From assembly GCF_009663395.1 (NCBI RefSeq), contig NZ_QKNW01000001.1, positions 1,984,001-2,048,000 on the forward strand: DNA of 64,000 nt, in the 5' to 3' direction. The notes beneath the pieces are model-generated. The model was given only the letters and a program-made list of their open reading frames with translations. It had not been told where the DNA came from and made no database searches. Source of the stretch: Halosegnis longus. GTDB taxonomy: Archaea; Halobacteriota; Halobacteria; Halobacteriales; Haloarculaceae. Positions 1 through 8,281 of this stretch are shown piece after piece (position 1 is the stretch's first letter; every line of letters begins with the position of its first letter). The translations under genes were made by a program, and so were the position numbers.

Positions 1-1
1 C

Positions 2-1144
2 CTCATCTGCGAGATGGAGACCTCCCGGGGCTGTGCCTACCGGTGTTCCTTCTGCACGGAGCCGATGTACGGCGACCCGGCCTTCCGGTCGGTGGACGCC
101 GTGACCGGCGAGGTGGCGGCGCTGTACGACCGCGGTGCGCGCCACTTCCGCCTCGGACGACAGGCCGACATCCTCGCGTACGGCGGCGACGGCGAGGCCC
201 CGAACCCCGACGCCTTACACGACCTCTATGCCGGGATTCGCGAGGTGGCTCCCGACCTGGAGACGCTCCACCTCGACAACATGAACCCCGTCACCATCGT
301 CGATTACCCCGAGCAGTCGCGGGAGGCGATTCGCACCATCGCGAAGTACAACACGGCGGGGGACACCGCGGCGTTTGGACTGGAGTCGGCCGACCCGCTC
401 GTCCAGGAGCAGAACAATCTGCTCGTCACGGCCGACGAGTGTCTCGAAGCCGTTCGCATCGTCAACGAGGAGGGCGGCTGGCGACCCGGCGAGTCCCCCG
501 AAGACGCTCCGTCCTTCGGCGAGGGGTCGGCGAACCGACTGCCGAAGCTGTTGCCGGGCATCAATCTCGTCCACGGGCTGATGGGCGAACGCCCGGAGAC
601 GTACGAGCACAACAAGCGGTTCCTCCACCGCGTCCTCGACGAGGGGCTGATGATTCGGCGCATCAACATCCGGCAGGTGATGGCCTTCGAGGGGACGGAG
701 ATGGCCGAGACGGGCGCGGACATCGCGAAAGCACACAAGCAGAACTTCAACGCCTACAAACAGGAGGTGCGAGAGCAAATCGACAATCCGATGTTGAAAC
801 GGGTCGCGCCCGTCGGCACCGTCCTCCCGGACGTCCACCTCGAATACCACCAGGACGGCCGCACCTTCGGTCGCCAGCTCGGCACGTACTCGCTGCTCAT
901 CGCCGTGCCGGGCGAACGGGAACTGGGCCAGTCGATGGACGTGGCGATTACGGGCCACGGCTACCGGTCGGTGACGGGCGTCCCCCATCCGCTCGACGTG
1001 AACGAGGCGTCGATGGACGAACTGACGGCGATTCCGGGTATCGGGGACGGCACCGCGGGCAATATCATCGTGGACCGGCCACACTCGGAACTCGACGCCG
1101 TCGCGCCGGAGGCTCCGACCGAGGACTTCTTCAGCGCCGACTGA
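2..1144 (+). CDS. Radical SAM protein with C-terminal helix-hairpin-helix (5' end outside window)
   Basis: The reading frame runs in from the window edge, so the N-terminus is missing. Close to the edge is the radical SAM cluster motif CAYRCSFC (C-x3-C-x2-C), which binds a 4Fe-4S cluster and cleaves S-adenosylmethionine. The last 50 residues contain a helix-hairpin-helix (ELTAIPGIGDGTAGNII), a nonspecific DNA- or RNA-binding element. The layout matches archaeal radical SAM proteins of unknown substrate, in which a further N-terminal domain normally precedes the Cys motif. The family call is firm, but the reaction is unknown. A NYN-domain protein follows 37 bases later on the same strand. Confidence 0.85.
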   Translation, partial: LICEMETSRGCAYRCSFCTEPMYGDPAFRSVDAVTGEVAALYDRGARHFRLGRQADILAYGGDGEAPNPDALHDLYAGIREVAPDLETLHLDNMNPVTIVDYPEQSREAIRTIAKYNTAGDTAAFGLESADPLVQEQNNLLVTADECLEAVRIVNEEGGWRPGESPEDAPSFGEGSANRLPKLLPGINLVHGLMGERPETYEHNKRFLHRVLDEGLMIRRINIRQVMAFEGTEMAETGADIAKAHKQNFNAYKQEVREQIDNPMLKRVAPVGTVLPDVHLEYHQDGRTFGRQLGTYSLLIAVPGERELGQSMDVAITGHGYRSVTGVPHPLDVNEASMDELTAIPGIGDGTAGNIIVDRPHSELDAVAPEAPTEDFFSAD

Positions 1145-1181
1145 GCGACACGCTTTCGGCACCACCGAAAGGAGAGATGGT

Positions 1182-1679
1182 ATGCCGCCACTACATGAAG
1201 CGCAGCGCGTCGCCGTGTTGGCCGACTCACAGAACCTCTATCACTCCTCGCACAGCCTCTATTCGCGCAATATCGACTACGAGACGCTGCTGGACACCGT
1301 AGTCGCCGACCGCGAACTCGTGCGCGCCATCGCGTACGTCATCCGCGCGGACTCCCCCAACGAAGAGGAGTTCTTCGAGGCGATCGAGGAGATCGGCTTC
1401 GAGCCGAAAATCAAGGACATCAAGACGTTCGCCGACGGCTCCAAGAAGGCCGACTGGGACGTGGGTATCTCGCTCGACGCCGTCACGCTGGGCGACCACG
1501 TCGACGTGGTCGCGCTCTGTTCCGGCGACGGGGACTTCTCGCGGCTCTGCTCGCATCTCCGCCATCAGGGCGTCCGCGTCGAGGTGTTCTCGTTCGGGAA
1601 CTCCGCGGCCGACGAACTGCTCGATGCCGCGGACTCGTTTGTCGACATGAGCGAGGAGAAAGAGCGGTTTCTGCTGTAG
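1182..1679 (+). CDS. NYN domain (LabA/DUF88-like) putative ribonuclease
   Basis: This 165-residue protein has the NYN/PIN-like layout of conserved acidic residues: LADSQNLY near the N-terminus, KADWDVGISLDA in the middle and CSGDGDFSRL in the second half. In this family these aspartates form a metal-binding nuclease site acting on RNA. It starts 37 bases after the radical SAM gene and probably shares its transcript, which would fit a role in RNA or tRNA turnover (inference). The length is typical of stand-alone NYN proteins, and no membrane segment is seen. The in vivo substrate cannot be told from sequence. Confidence 0.85.
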   Translation: MPPLHEAQRVAVLADSQNLYHSSHSLYSRNIDYETLLDTVVADRELVRAIAYVIRADSPNEEEFFEAIEEIGFEPKIKDIKTFADGSKKADWDVGISLDAVTLGDHVDVVALCSGDGDFSRLCSHLRHQGVRVEVFSFGNSAADELLDAADSFVDMSEEKERFLL

Positions 1680-1713
1680 TCTCACTCGCCGAATTTCGGC
1701 TTACAGCGCCGCG

Positions 1714-3093
1714 TCACCGGTCGATGTCGTCCACGAGGTCGGCCGCGACGCCGACGTAGTTCGTCGGCGCTATCGCGTGAAGCTCCGCGCGGACCGACTC
1801 GCTCACGTCGAGGTCGTCGAACAGCGCCCGGAAGTCATCGAGCGTGACGCGCTGTCCGCGGGTCAGCTCCTTCACCCGCTCGTAGGCGTCGTCGTGGCCC
1901 TCGCGCCGCAGAATCGTCTGGACGGCCTCGCCGATGATTTCCGGCGTCGATTCGAGTTCTTCGGACATCACCTGCTCGTTGGGCGTCACCTTCGCCAGCC
2001 CCCGGCTCGCCTTCTCGTAGCCGATGAGACAGTGGGCGAAGGCCGCGCCGATGTTTCGCTTCACCGTCGAATCGGAGAGGTCACGCTGGAGTCGCGACGT
2101 CGTCACGTAGTCGCCGAGGAAGACGAGGTCGGAGTTCGCCTTCGAGAGGTTCCCTTCGCTGTTCTCGAAGTCGATGGGGTTCACCTTGTGTGGCATCGTG
2201 GAGGAGCCGGTCTCGCCGGCGACGGTGTCCTGGCCGAGATAGCGCTTCGAGACGTACAGCCAGATGTCGCGGTCCATGTCGAGCAGGACGTTGTTCGCGT
2301 TCCGAAGCGCGTCGAAGACGGACTGGAGGTCATCACAGGGGTTCACCTGCGTGGAGAGCGCCCGGTGGGAGAGCCCGAGCGAGGCGACGAACGACTCGGA
2401 AAACGCCGGCCAGTCGATATCGGGGTAGGCGACCTGGTGGGCGGCGTACGTCCCCGACGCGCCGGCGAGCTTTCCCGTGAGGTTCGCGGCGGCGCGGTCG
2501 AGTTCGGCAATCGAGCGCCCGAGTCTGGCGGCGTAGACGGCGAGTTCCTTCCCGAACGTCGTCGGCGTCGCGGGCTGGCCGTGGGTGTGAGCCAACATCG
2601 CCACGTCGCGATTCGCCCGTGCCATCTCGGTCAGCGTGTCGCGAAGCTCCCGGAGCTTCGGGGCGAGCACGTCCTCGACTGCCGGCTTCACGAGCAGTCG
2701 CTGAGCGAGGTTGTTCACGTCCTCGCTGGTCAGTCCGAAGTGGATGAACGGGTGGGCGGACTCCGGGGCGTGCTCGCGGACGAAGTACTCGACTGCCTTC
2801 ACGTCGTGGTTGGTCGCCGAGTACCCCTTCCATCCCTCCGTCTCCAACTGCTTGACGACCGCGGCGTCGTCCTCGTCGAACGACTCGTAGCAGTCGCGGA
2901 GGCGGTCGCGCTCCTCGTCCGTGAGGTCGAACTCCTCGACGGTGTCGGCGAGCGCCGCGAGATACTCGACCTCGACGCGGACGCGGGCGCGGATGAGCGC
3001 CTGCTCGCTCGCGTAGGGGACCAACGGCTCCGTGTAGCGGGCGTACCGACCATCGAGCGGCGAGACGGCGGCGAGCGACGAACGACCTGTCAT
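1714..3093 (-). CDS. purB: Adenylosuccinate lyase
   Basis: The enzyme cleaves adenylosuccinate to AMP and fumarate, and SAICAR to AICAR, in purine synthesis. The 459-residue product has the N-terminal SPLDGRY motif, the HTHGQPATPTTFGKE catalytic stretch and the fumarase-superfamily signature GSSTMPHKVNP in the flexible loop. I chose the ATG at 3091-3093 (MTGRSSLAAVSPLDGRY). An upstream ATG at 3144 would add 17 residues not expected in the family. The gene is divergent from the purN-purH fusion, so the 168-bp gap probably holds both purine promoters. Confidence 0.97.
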   Translation of the reverse strand: MTGRSSLAAVSPLDGRYARYTEPLVPYASEQALIRARVRVEVEYLAALADTVEEFDLTDEERDRLRDCYESFDEDDAAVVKQLETEGWKGYSATNHDVKAVEYFVREHAPESAHPFIHFGLTSEDVNNLAQRLLVKPAVEDVLAPKLRELRDTLTEMARANRDVAMLAHTHGQPATPTTFGKELAVYAARLGRSIAELDRAAANLTGKLAGASGTYAAHQVAYPDIDWPAFSESFVASLGLSHRALSTQVNPCDDLQSVFDALRNANNVLLDMDRDIWLYVSKRYLGQDTVAGETGSSTMPHKVNPIDFENSEGNLSKANSDLVFLGDYVTTSRLQRDLSDSTVKRNIGAAFAHCLIGYEKASRGLAKVTPNEQVMSEELESTPEIIGEAVQTILRREGHDDAYERVKELTRGQRVTLDDFRALFDDLDVSESVRAELHAIAPTNYVGVAADLVDDIDR

Positions 3094-3261
3094 GGTTCGC
3101 GCTCCAGACGGCGCGGGCAAAGGCGTGTCGGTTGCGTGATGCACGGCCGTGTTGACTCGTCTGTCGATTGGCGGCTCAACGCCGCGGTACTGTGCACGAA
3201 CGCGGATAGCGACCGGCTCGGGACCGCAACGTCTTTGCGTCGTCCGTCACCGACTCCGGGT

Positions 3262-4839
3262 ATGAACGTCGCAGGCATGCTGTCGAACCGCGGGCGGAAC
3301 CTCCTCCACATCGCCGACACCGTCACCGAGGTCGACTTCTCCGTCGTCGTGAGCAACGACGCCGACGCGCCGGGACTCGACGGCGCGAGCGAGCGCTCGA
3401 TTCCGACCGAGGTCGTCGAACGCGGCGCGGACGAATCACGCGAGGCGCACGAACGCCGGGTGCTCGACGCGCTCGACGGCTACGAGTTCGACTTGCTGCT
3501 CCTCGACGGCTACATGCGCGTGCTCACCGAGTCGTTCCTCGATTCGGTCCCGACGACGCTGAACGTCCACCCGAGTCTGCTCCCCGCCTTCGACGGCTTC
3601 GACGCCCACGAGCAGGTGCTCGATTCGGGCGTCCGGATGACCGGCTGTACGGTCCACGTCGTCGACGAGACGGTCGACGGCGGGCCGATCGTCACCCAGG
3701 AGCCGATACCGGTCTTCGAGGACGACGACGAGGACAGTCTGAAAACGCGCGTCCTCTACGAGGGCGAGTTCAAGGCGTATCCCCGCGTCGTCCGGTGGTT
3801 CGCGAACGACCGCGTCACCGTTGAAGACGGCGATGTGACGGTTGAGGGCGACGACGGCGGGGAGTTTCCCGAACGCCGGGTCGTCGCCGAGGAGTTCGCC
3901 GCCGACCTCCGCTACGGCGAGAACCCACATCAGGACGCCGCGCTGTACGCCGACCGCGCTGTCGAGGAGGCGAACGTCGTCACCGCGCCACAGCTGAACG
4001 AGGGTGCGAAGGCGCTGTCGTACAACAACTACAACGACGCCGACGCCGCCCTCGGACTAATCAAGGAGTTCGACGAACCGGCGGCCGCGGTCATCAAACA
4101 CACCAATCCGGCCGGGTGTGCGACGGCCGACACGCTCGCGGAGGCGTACGCCGACGCGCTCGCGACCGACCCGATGAGCGCCTTCGGCGGTATCGTCGCC
4201 CTGAATCGTGAGTGTGACGCCGCGACCGCAGAGCAGGTCGTCGACTCGTTCAAGGAGGTCGTCGTCGCGCCCCGCTACACCGACGCCGCCCTCGACGTGC
4301 TCTTCGAGAAGGACAATCTCCGCGTGCTCGCCGTCGGCGACCTCGACCGCGAGGGAACCGGCCCCTCGCTCACCGAGAAGCCGCTCGTCGGTGGCCGACT
4401 CGTACAGGAGCGCGACACGTGGGCTCCCGAGCGCGAGGACTTGGAGTTCGTCACCGAACGCGAGCCGACCGACGAGGAGGTCGAGACGATGCTGTTCGCG
4501 TGGCGCGTGCTCAAACACGTCAAGTCGAACGGTATCCTGTTTGCCGACGGCACCGAGACGGTCGGCGTCGGGATGGGACAGGTGTCGCGCGTCGACGCGG
4601 TCCGACTCGCCGGCATGAAGGCCGACGAACACGCCGAAGGGAAAGGCTCCGAGGGTGCGGTGATGGCGTCTGACGCGTTCTTCCCGTTCCCGGACGGCAT
4701 CGAGGAGGCTGCCGATGCAGGCATTGAGGCGGTCATCCAGCCCGGCGGCTCAGTCAACGATGAAGACGTTATCGAGGCCGCCAACGAACACGGGATGGCG
4801 ATGGCGTTCACCGGCAACCGAACCTTCCGTCACCAGTAG
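3262..4839 (+). CDS. PurN-PurH fusion: GAR formyltransferase plus AICAR formyltransferase
   Basis: This 525-residue fusion carries two folate-dependent purine steps. Residues 1 to about 190 are a PurN-type glycinamide ribonucleotide formyltransferase, with HPSLLPAFDG and the catalytic-loop TGCTVHVVDETVDGGPI. The rest, from about residue 215 (DLRYGENPHQ), is the AICAR formyltransferase domain of PurH, with the catalytic KHTNPAGCA. The IMP cyclohydrolase domain of bacterial PurH is absent. Archaea commonly use separate PurO for that step, and no purO is seen in this window. The start ATG at 3262 gives a normal PurN N-terminus; the long upstream open frame is antisense to purB. It is divergent from purB. 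Confidence 0.95.
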   Translation: MNVAGMLSNRGRNLLHIADTVTEVDFSVVVSNDADAPGLDGASERSIPTEVVERGADESREAHERRVLDALDGYEFDLLLLDGYMRVLTESFLDSVPTTLNVHPSLLPAFDGFDAHEQVLDSGVRMTGCTVHVVDETVDGGPIVTQEPIPVFEDDDEDSLKTRVLYEGEFKAYPRVVRWFANDRVTVEDGDVTVEGDDGGEFPERRVVAEEFAADLRYGENPHQDAALYADRAVEEANVVTAPQLNEGAKALSYNNYNDADAALGLIKEFDEPAAAVIKHTNPAGCATADTLAEAYADALATDPMSAFGGIVALNRECDAATAEQVVDSFKEVVVAPRYTDAALDVLFEKDNLRVLAVGDLDREGTGPSLTEKPLVGGRLVQERDTWAPEREDLEFVTEREPTDEEVETMLFAWRVLKHVKSNGILFADGTETVGVGMGQVSRVDAVRLAGMKADEHAEGKGSEGAVMASDAFFPFPDGIEEAADAGIEAVIQPGGSVNDEDVIEAANEHGMAMAFTGNRTFRHQ

Positions 4840-4840
4840 C

Positions 4841-4852
4841 ACTTTTTGTCGG
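4841..4852 (+). terminator. T-rich stretch after purN-purH
   Basis: A run of five T (CACTTTTTGTC) begins four bases after the stop codon of the purN-purH fusion. Archaeal transcription commonly ends at such T runs without a hairpin. The assignment rests on position and composition only, since the next gene starts 30 bases later on the same strand. Confidence 0.35.
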
Positions 4853-4871
4853 CTCGCGCCTTCCGTCGGGT

Positions 4872-5192
4872 ATGGCAGTACTCGACGACCGACGGCTGTG
4901 GTGGCTCTCGGGCGCACTCCTGTTCGTGTTACTCTCCGGCCTGAGCGTGATTGCCGTCGGTCTGCTCCGACTCGTGGGGACGTTCACCGGCGACCCGACG
5001 CCCGGAACGCTGTTTGCCGTCGTCGTGCCGTATCTCGTCGGATTGTTCGTGCTCGCCGTCGTCGGGACAGCGATGCTCGCGTGGTTGGTGCTTCTGCTCG
5101 CTCGCCACGCCAGCGACGAGTTCGAGTCCCGGCGACTCCGGGAGGTGTCAGAGCGTGCAGCGGAGAATGCAGTCGTGAAGCTGCTCCGGTGA
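4872..5192 (+). CDS. Small two-helix membrane protein, unknown function
   Basis: This 106-residue protein has two clear hydrophobic segments, about residues 10-35 and 48-75, separated by a short Pro/Thr loop. A charged C-terminal tail (ESRRLREVSERAAENAVV) could form a short coiled coil. I do not recognise a family. It follows the purN-purH fusion by 32 bases and could be co-transcribed. Its stop codon overlaps the first bases of the palindrome-ended element that fills the next 300 bases, so the extreme C-terminus may have been altered by that element. Confidence 0.6.
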   Translation: MAVLDDRRLWWLSGALLFVLLSGLSVIAVGLLRLVGTFTGDPTPGTLFAVVVPYLVGLFVLAVVGTAMLAWLVLLLARHASDEFESRRLREVSERAAENAVVKLLR

Positions 5193-5493
5193 GGCTGGGT
5201 TTGGCTTTGGATACTGTCTCTGGTCTCTTCTTCTGGGTTGCTCGGACCACGCTACTGCACGACCCTGATTTACCAAGCAACTGAGGCGGTGGCCTGACGC
5301 ACCGCGCCCGTGGCGCGTGTGCGTCGTGGGGAACGGTTGGTGCGGTCCGTCCTCCCCTCGTGGCGCGACTCGACCGCTGCGGTCGCGGTGCGGTTTCCCC
5401 GAGGCCAAGCCATCGGAGTGGTCGCGGTGCTGTCGGAGTCGAACTCATCAGCGCGGTGCTGTCGAAACCGAAGCCAAACGCGCACAGCCTCAC
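5190..5493. repeat. Intergenic element with inverted terminal repeats and internal hairpins (MITE-like or structured)
   Basis: The 375-base gap between 5193 and 5567 holds no convincing gene. Its ends are inverted: GTGAGGCTGGGTTTGGCTT at the left matches, with small gaps, the reverse complement of AAGCCAAACGCGCACAGCCT plus CAC at 5471-5493. Inside are a 13-bp stem with one bulge and a 3-base loop at 5296-5325 (GACGCACCGCGCC / GGCGCG-T-GTGCGTC), a CGACCGC-T-GCGGTCG palindrome at 5371-5385, and a repeated CGCGGTGCTGTCG-like unit at about 5423 and 5452. No transposase is present. It could be a miniature transposable element, a dispersed haloarchaeal intergenic repeat, or a structured RNA. Confidence 0.55.
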
Positions 5494-5567
5494 TGCCACA
5501 CGAAAACAATCTAGACACAGATGCCCGTCTCCGACACGCCTAAACACGCGCCCGAACGACCACAGGT

Positions 5568-7964
5568 ATGCAGTATCACGAGGCGGCGACGTGGCTGTTC
5601 GACCTCCGGCGACACTCCCCGCGCACGGGCGTCGAACACACGCGTCACCTCCTCGATTCGCTCGACTCGCCCGACGAGAGCTACGCAGTCGTCCAAATCG
5701 CCGGCTCGAACGGCAAAGGCTCGACGGCCGCTCTCTTGGACCGCGTGCTCAGAGAGGCCGGTCTCGACGTGGGACTGTACACCTCGCCACACCTCTCGGA
5801 CGTGCGCGAACGCGTGCAGGTGAACGGCCGAAAGATGCCGAAACGCGCGCTCGCCGAGTACGTCGAGACGGTCGAACCGTACGTGAGGAATCGCGGCGCT
5901 GCCGGCGAGTCGCCGACCTTCTTCGAGACCGTCACCGGCATGGCGCTGTGGGAGTTCGACAGACAGGACGTTGACGTGGCGATCCTCGAAGTCGGTATCG
6001 GCGGGAAACACGACGCCACCTCCGCGACGAGTTCCGTCGCCAGCGCGGTCACGAGCGTCACGCTCGAACACGCCGACCTGCTCGGGGGGACGGAGGCGGA
6101 AATCGCCCGCGACAAGGCCCACGTCGCGACGGACCGCCCGCTCGTCACCGCAACCACGGGCGAGGCGTTCGACGCGGTCCGCGACCACACCGACGGGAAC
6201 GTGCTCACGGTCGGCGGGGACGGACGCGACGTAACTACGCGCTACGAGGGTCGCGTCGGCATCGAGAGCGACATCTCACTCGCCGGTCCGGACTGGGCGG
6301 TCGAGACGCGACTCGCGATGCTCGGGGCACACCAGGCCGAGAACGCGGGCGTCGCGGCCGCACTCGCCAGACAGGTCGGCGACGAACTCGACACGGACGT
6401 GTCGACCGACGACCTCGCGCGGGGACTCCGGAGCGCCCACTGGCCCGGTCGCTTCGAGGTGATGAGCCGCGAGCCGCTGGTCGTGCTCGACGGCGCACAC
6501 AACCCCGGCAGCTGCGAGACGCTCACCGACACGCTCGGTGAGTTCGACTACGACGACTGCCATCTCGTCGTCGGCGCGATGAGCGACAAGGACCACGCCG
6601 GGATGGCCGCCGCGCTCCCCGAGACCGACGCGGTGTACACCTGCCGGCCCGACTTCGCGCGCGCCGAACGGCCGGAGGTGTTGGCCGAATCGTTCCACGA
6701 CGCGACGGCGTTCGACACCGTCGGCGCGGCCGTCGAGGCGGCGCTCGGTGCCGCCGGCCCGTCGGATGCGGTCGTGGTCTGCGGCTCGCTGTTCGTCGTC
6801 TCCGAGGCGCGAGACCGCTGGACTGCGACGGCGACGCCGAAGCGCATCCGTGACGCCGACGACGCCCGCGCGGCCCTCGATGGGGCGGACGTGCCAGCGT
6901 CCGAACAGCAGCCGGCCGAGCTGGTCCACGAGACCCGGACCCTGACCGTCCGGCCCGCGCAGGCGCGGCGACTCGACACCGCGATGGCGGCCGTGGGCGG
7001 GAGCTGTTCCGTCTCGGGACTCGACGCGCAGGCCCGCGAGCCGGTTTCGGTCGTCCTGTCGGGGACGACCGCGGAGTTCGACGCGCTCGATGCGCGACTG
7101 CGAGAGACCGACCCCGTGCTCGCCGACCGCGTGGCCGACGACGCCGCGACCGATGTCGACTACCCCTGGACCGACCGCACCGCAGTCATGGGCATTCTGA
7201 ACGTGACGCCCGACTCATTCCACGACGGCGGCGAGTACAACGCCGTCGACGCCGCGGTCGAGCGCGCCGAGGAAATCGTCGCCGAGGGCGCGGACATCAT
7301 CGACGTGGGCGGCGAATCCACGCGCCCGGGCGCAGAGCCGGTTCCCGTCGACGAGGAAATCGACCGCCTCGTTCCGGTCATCGAAGAAATTCGCGACCTC
7401 GATGCGCTCATCTCCGTGGACACGCGGCGGGCCGAGACCGCACGCGCGACCCTCGATGCCGGCGCGGACATCATCAACGACGTGTCCGGACTGGCGGACC
7501 CGGGGATGCGCTTCGTCGCCGCCGAGTACGACGTCCCCGTCGTCGTGATGCACTCCATCAACGCCCCCGTCGACCCCGACGTGACCGTCGAGTACGACGA
7601 CGTGGTGAGTGACACGATCGCCCAGCTCCGCGAGCGCATCCTGCTCGCCGAGCGCGCCGGTCTTGCTCGCGAGCAGATTATCGTCGACCCCGGCATCGGG
7701 TTCGGCAAGTCGGCGACAGAGAGCTTCGAACTGTTAGACCGCACGGGTGAGTTCGCCGCGCTCGGCTGTCCGGTCCTCGTGGGCCACTCCCACAAGTCGC
7801 TGTTCGAGCGCGTCGACCACGCGGCCGAGGACCGCTACGAGGCGACCGTCGCCGGCAGCGCCATCGCGGCCGACCGCGGGGCCGATATCGTCCGCGTGCA
7901 CGACGTGGCGGGAAACGTCGCCGCCGTCCGCGTCGCGGAAGAGACCCGCACTCAGGGCTCCTGA
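5568..7964 (+). CDS. FolC-FolP fusion: folylpolyglutamate/dihydrofolate synthase plus dihydropteroate synthase
   Basis: A 798-residue bifunctional folate enzyme. The N-terminal half is a Mur-ligase-type FolC, with the ATP loop AGSNGKGSTAAL near residue 42, YTSPHLSDVRERVQVNG and LDGAHNPGS. The C-terminal part from about residue 540 is dihydropteroate synthase, with MGILNVTPDSFHDGG, GGESTRPGAEPV, DPGIGFGKS and the closing GHSHKSLF. Fusion of these two activities is established in haloarchaea. A linker of about 110 residues between the domains is not part of either classical enzyme. The ATG at 5568 gives a normal FolC start. It converges on the next gene with a 13-base overlap. Confidence 0.95.
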   Translation: MQYHEAATWLFDLRRHSPRTGVEHTRHLLDSLDSPDESYAVVQIAGSNGKGSTAALLDRVLREAGLDVGLYTSPHLSDVRERVQVNGRKMPKRALAEYVETVEPYVRNRGAAGESPTFFETVTGMALWEFDRQDVDVAILEVGIGGKHDATSATSSVASAVTSVTLEHADLLGGTEAEIARDKAHVATDRPLVTATTGEAFDAVRDHTDGNVLTVGGDGRDVTTRYEGRVGIESDISLAGPDWAVETRLAMLGAHQAENAGVAAALARQVGDELDTDVSTDDLARGLRSAHWPGRFEVMSREPLVVLDGAHNPGSCETLTDTLGEFDYDDCHLVVGAMSDKDHAGMAAALPETDAVYTCRPDFARAERPEVLAESFHDATAFDTVGAAVEAALGAAGPSDAVVVCGSLFVVSEARDRWTATATPKRIRDADDARAALDGADVPASEQQPAELVHETRTLTVRPAQARRLDTAMAAVGGSCSVSGLDAQAREPVSVVLSGTTAEFDALDARLRETDPVLADRVADDAATDVDYPWTDRTAVMGILNVTPDSFHDGGEYNAVDAAVERAEEIVAEGADIIDVGGESTRPGAEPVPVDEEIDRLVPVIEEIRDLDALISVDTRRAETARATLDAGADIINDVSGLADPGMRFVAAEYDVPVVVMHSINAPVDPDVTVEYDDVVSDTIAQLRERILLAERAGLAREQIIVDPGIGFGKSATESFELLDRTGEFAALGCPVLVGHSHKSLFERVDHAAEDRYEATVAGSAIAADRGADIVRVHDVAGNVAAVRVAEETRTQGS

Positions 7965-8251
7965 ATCGTCCACTCGTCGGTCGCGACCGCTGATTCGAGC
8001 GGACTGCCGTCTTCCTCCGCCATGTTCGTGAGCGCAATCTGGACCGCGCGCCGCGGGGCGAACACGCGATTCGTGAGCTCCGCGGTCGTGACGTGGACCG
8101 TGCCGCCGCCTTCCTCCTGCAGGACGCGCGCGAGTTCCTGCTGGAGTGCGCTACAGGTGTCGAGATAGCTGTCGCGTGCCGTCGCTGGGTCGTCGGTGTC
8201 GAACGCGTCCATCAGCGTCTCGGGGTCGATTTCGGGCGGAATAGCTCCCAT
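7952..8251 (-). CDS. Small haloarchaeal protein of unknown function
   Basis: This acidic 99-residue protein has no Cys, membrane segment or signal peptide. It has a helical N-terminal half (PETLMDAFDTDDPATARDSY, then a Leu/Gln-rich helix) followed by a GGGTVHVTTAELTNRV stretch that may be a strand-turn-helix. It overlaps the 3' end of the folate fusion by 13 bases in convergent orientation. Its ATG lies 31 bases after the stop of the upstream SQR-like gene on the same strand, so the two may share a transcript. I do not recognise the family. Confidence 0.65.
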   Translation of the reverse strand: MGAIPPEIDPETLMDAFDTDDPATARDSYLDTCSALQQELARVLQEEGGGTVHVTTAELTNRVFAPRRAVQIALTNMAEEDGSPLESAVATDEWTIQEP

Positions 8252-8281
8252 ACGCGTCCGTCGGCCCCCGCGGAGAAAAGC

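Noticed and set aside
1777-3144. Long open frame on the plus strand opposite purB
   Set aside because: It is antisense to a strongly conserved gene and arises from high GC in the third codon position. The plus-strand gene begins at 3262 with a normal PurN start.
5310-5543. Short open frames within the intergenic element
   Set aside because: They are Arg-rich, overlap in several frames and have no conserved motif. The inverted ends and hairpins explain the region better.
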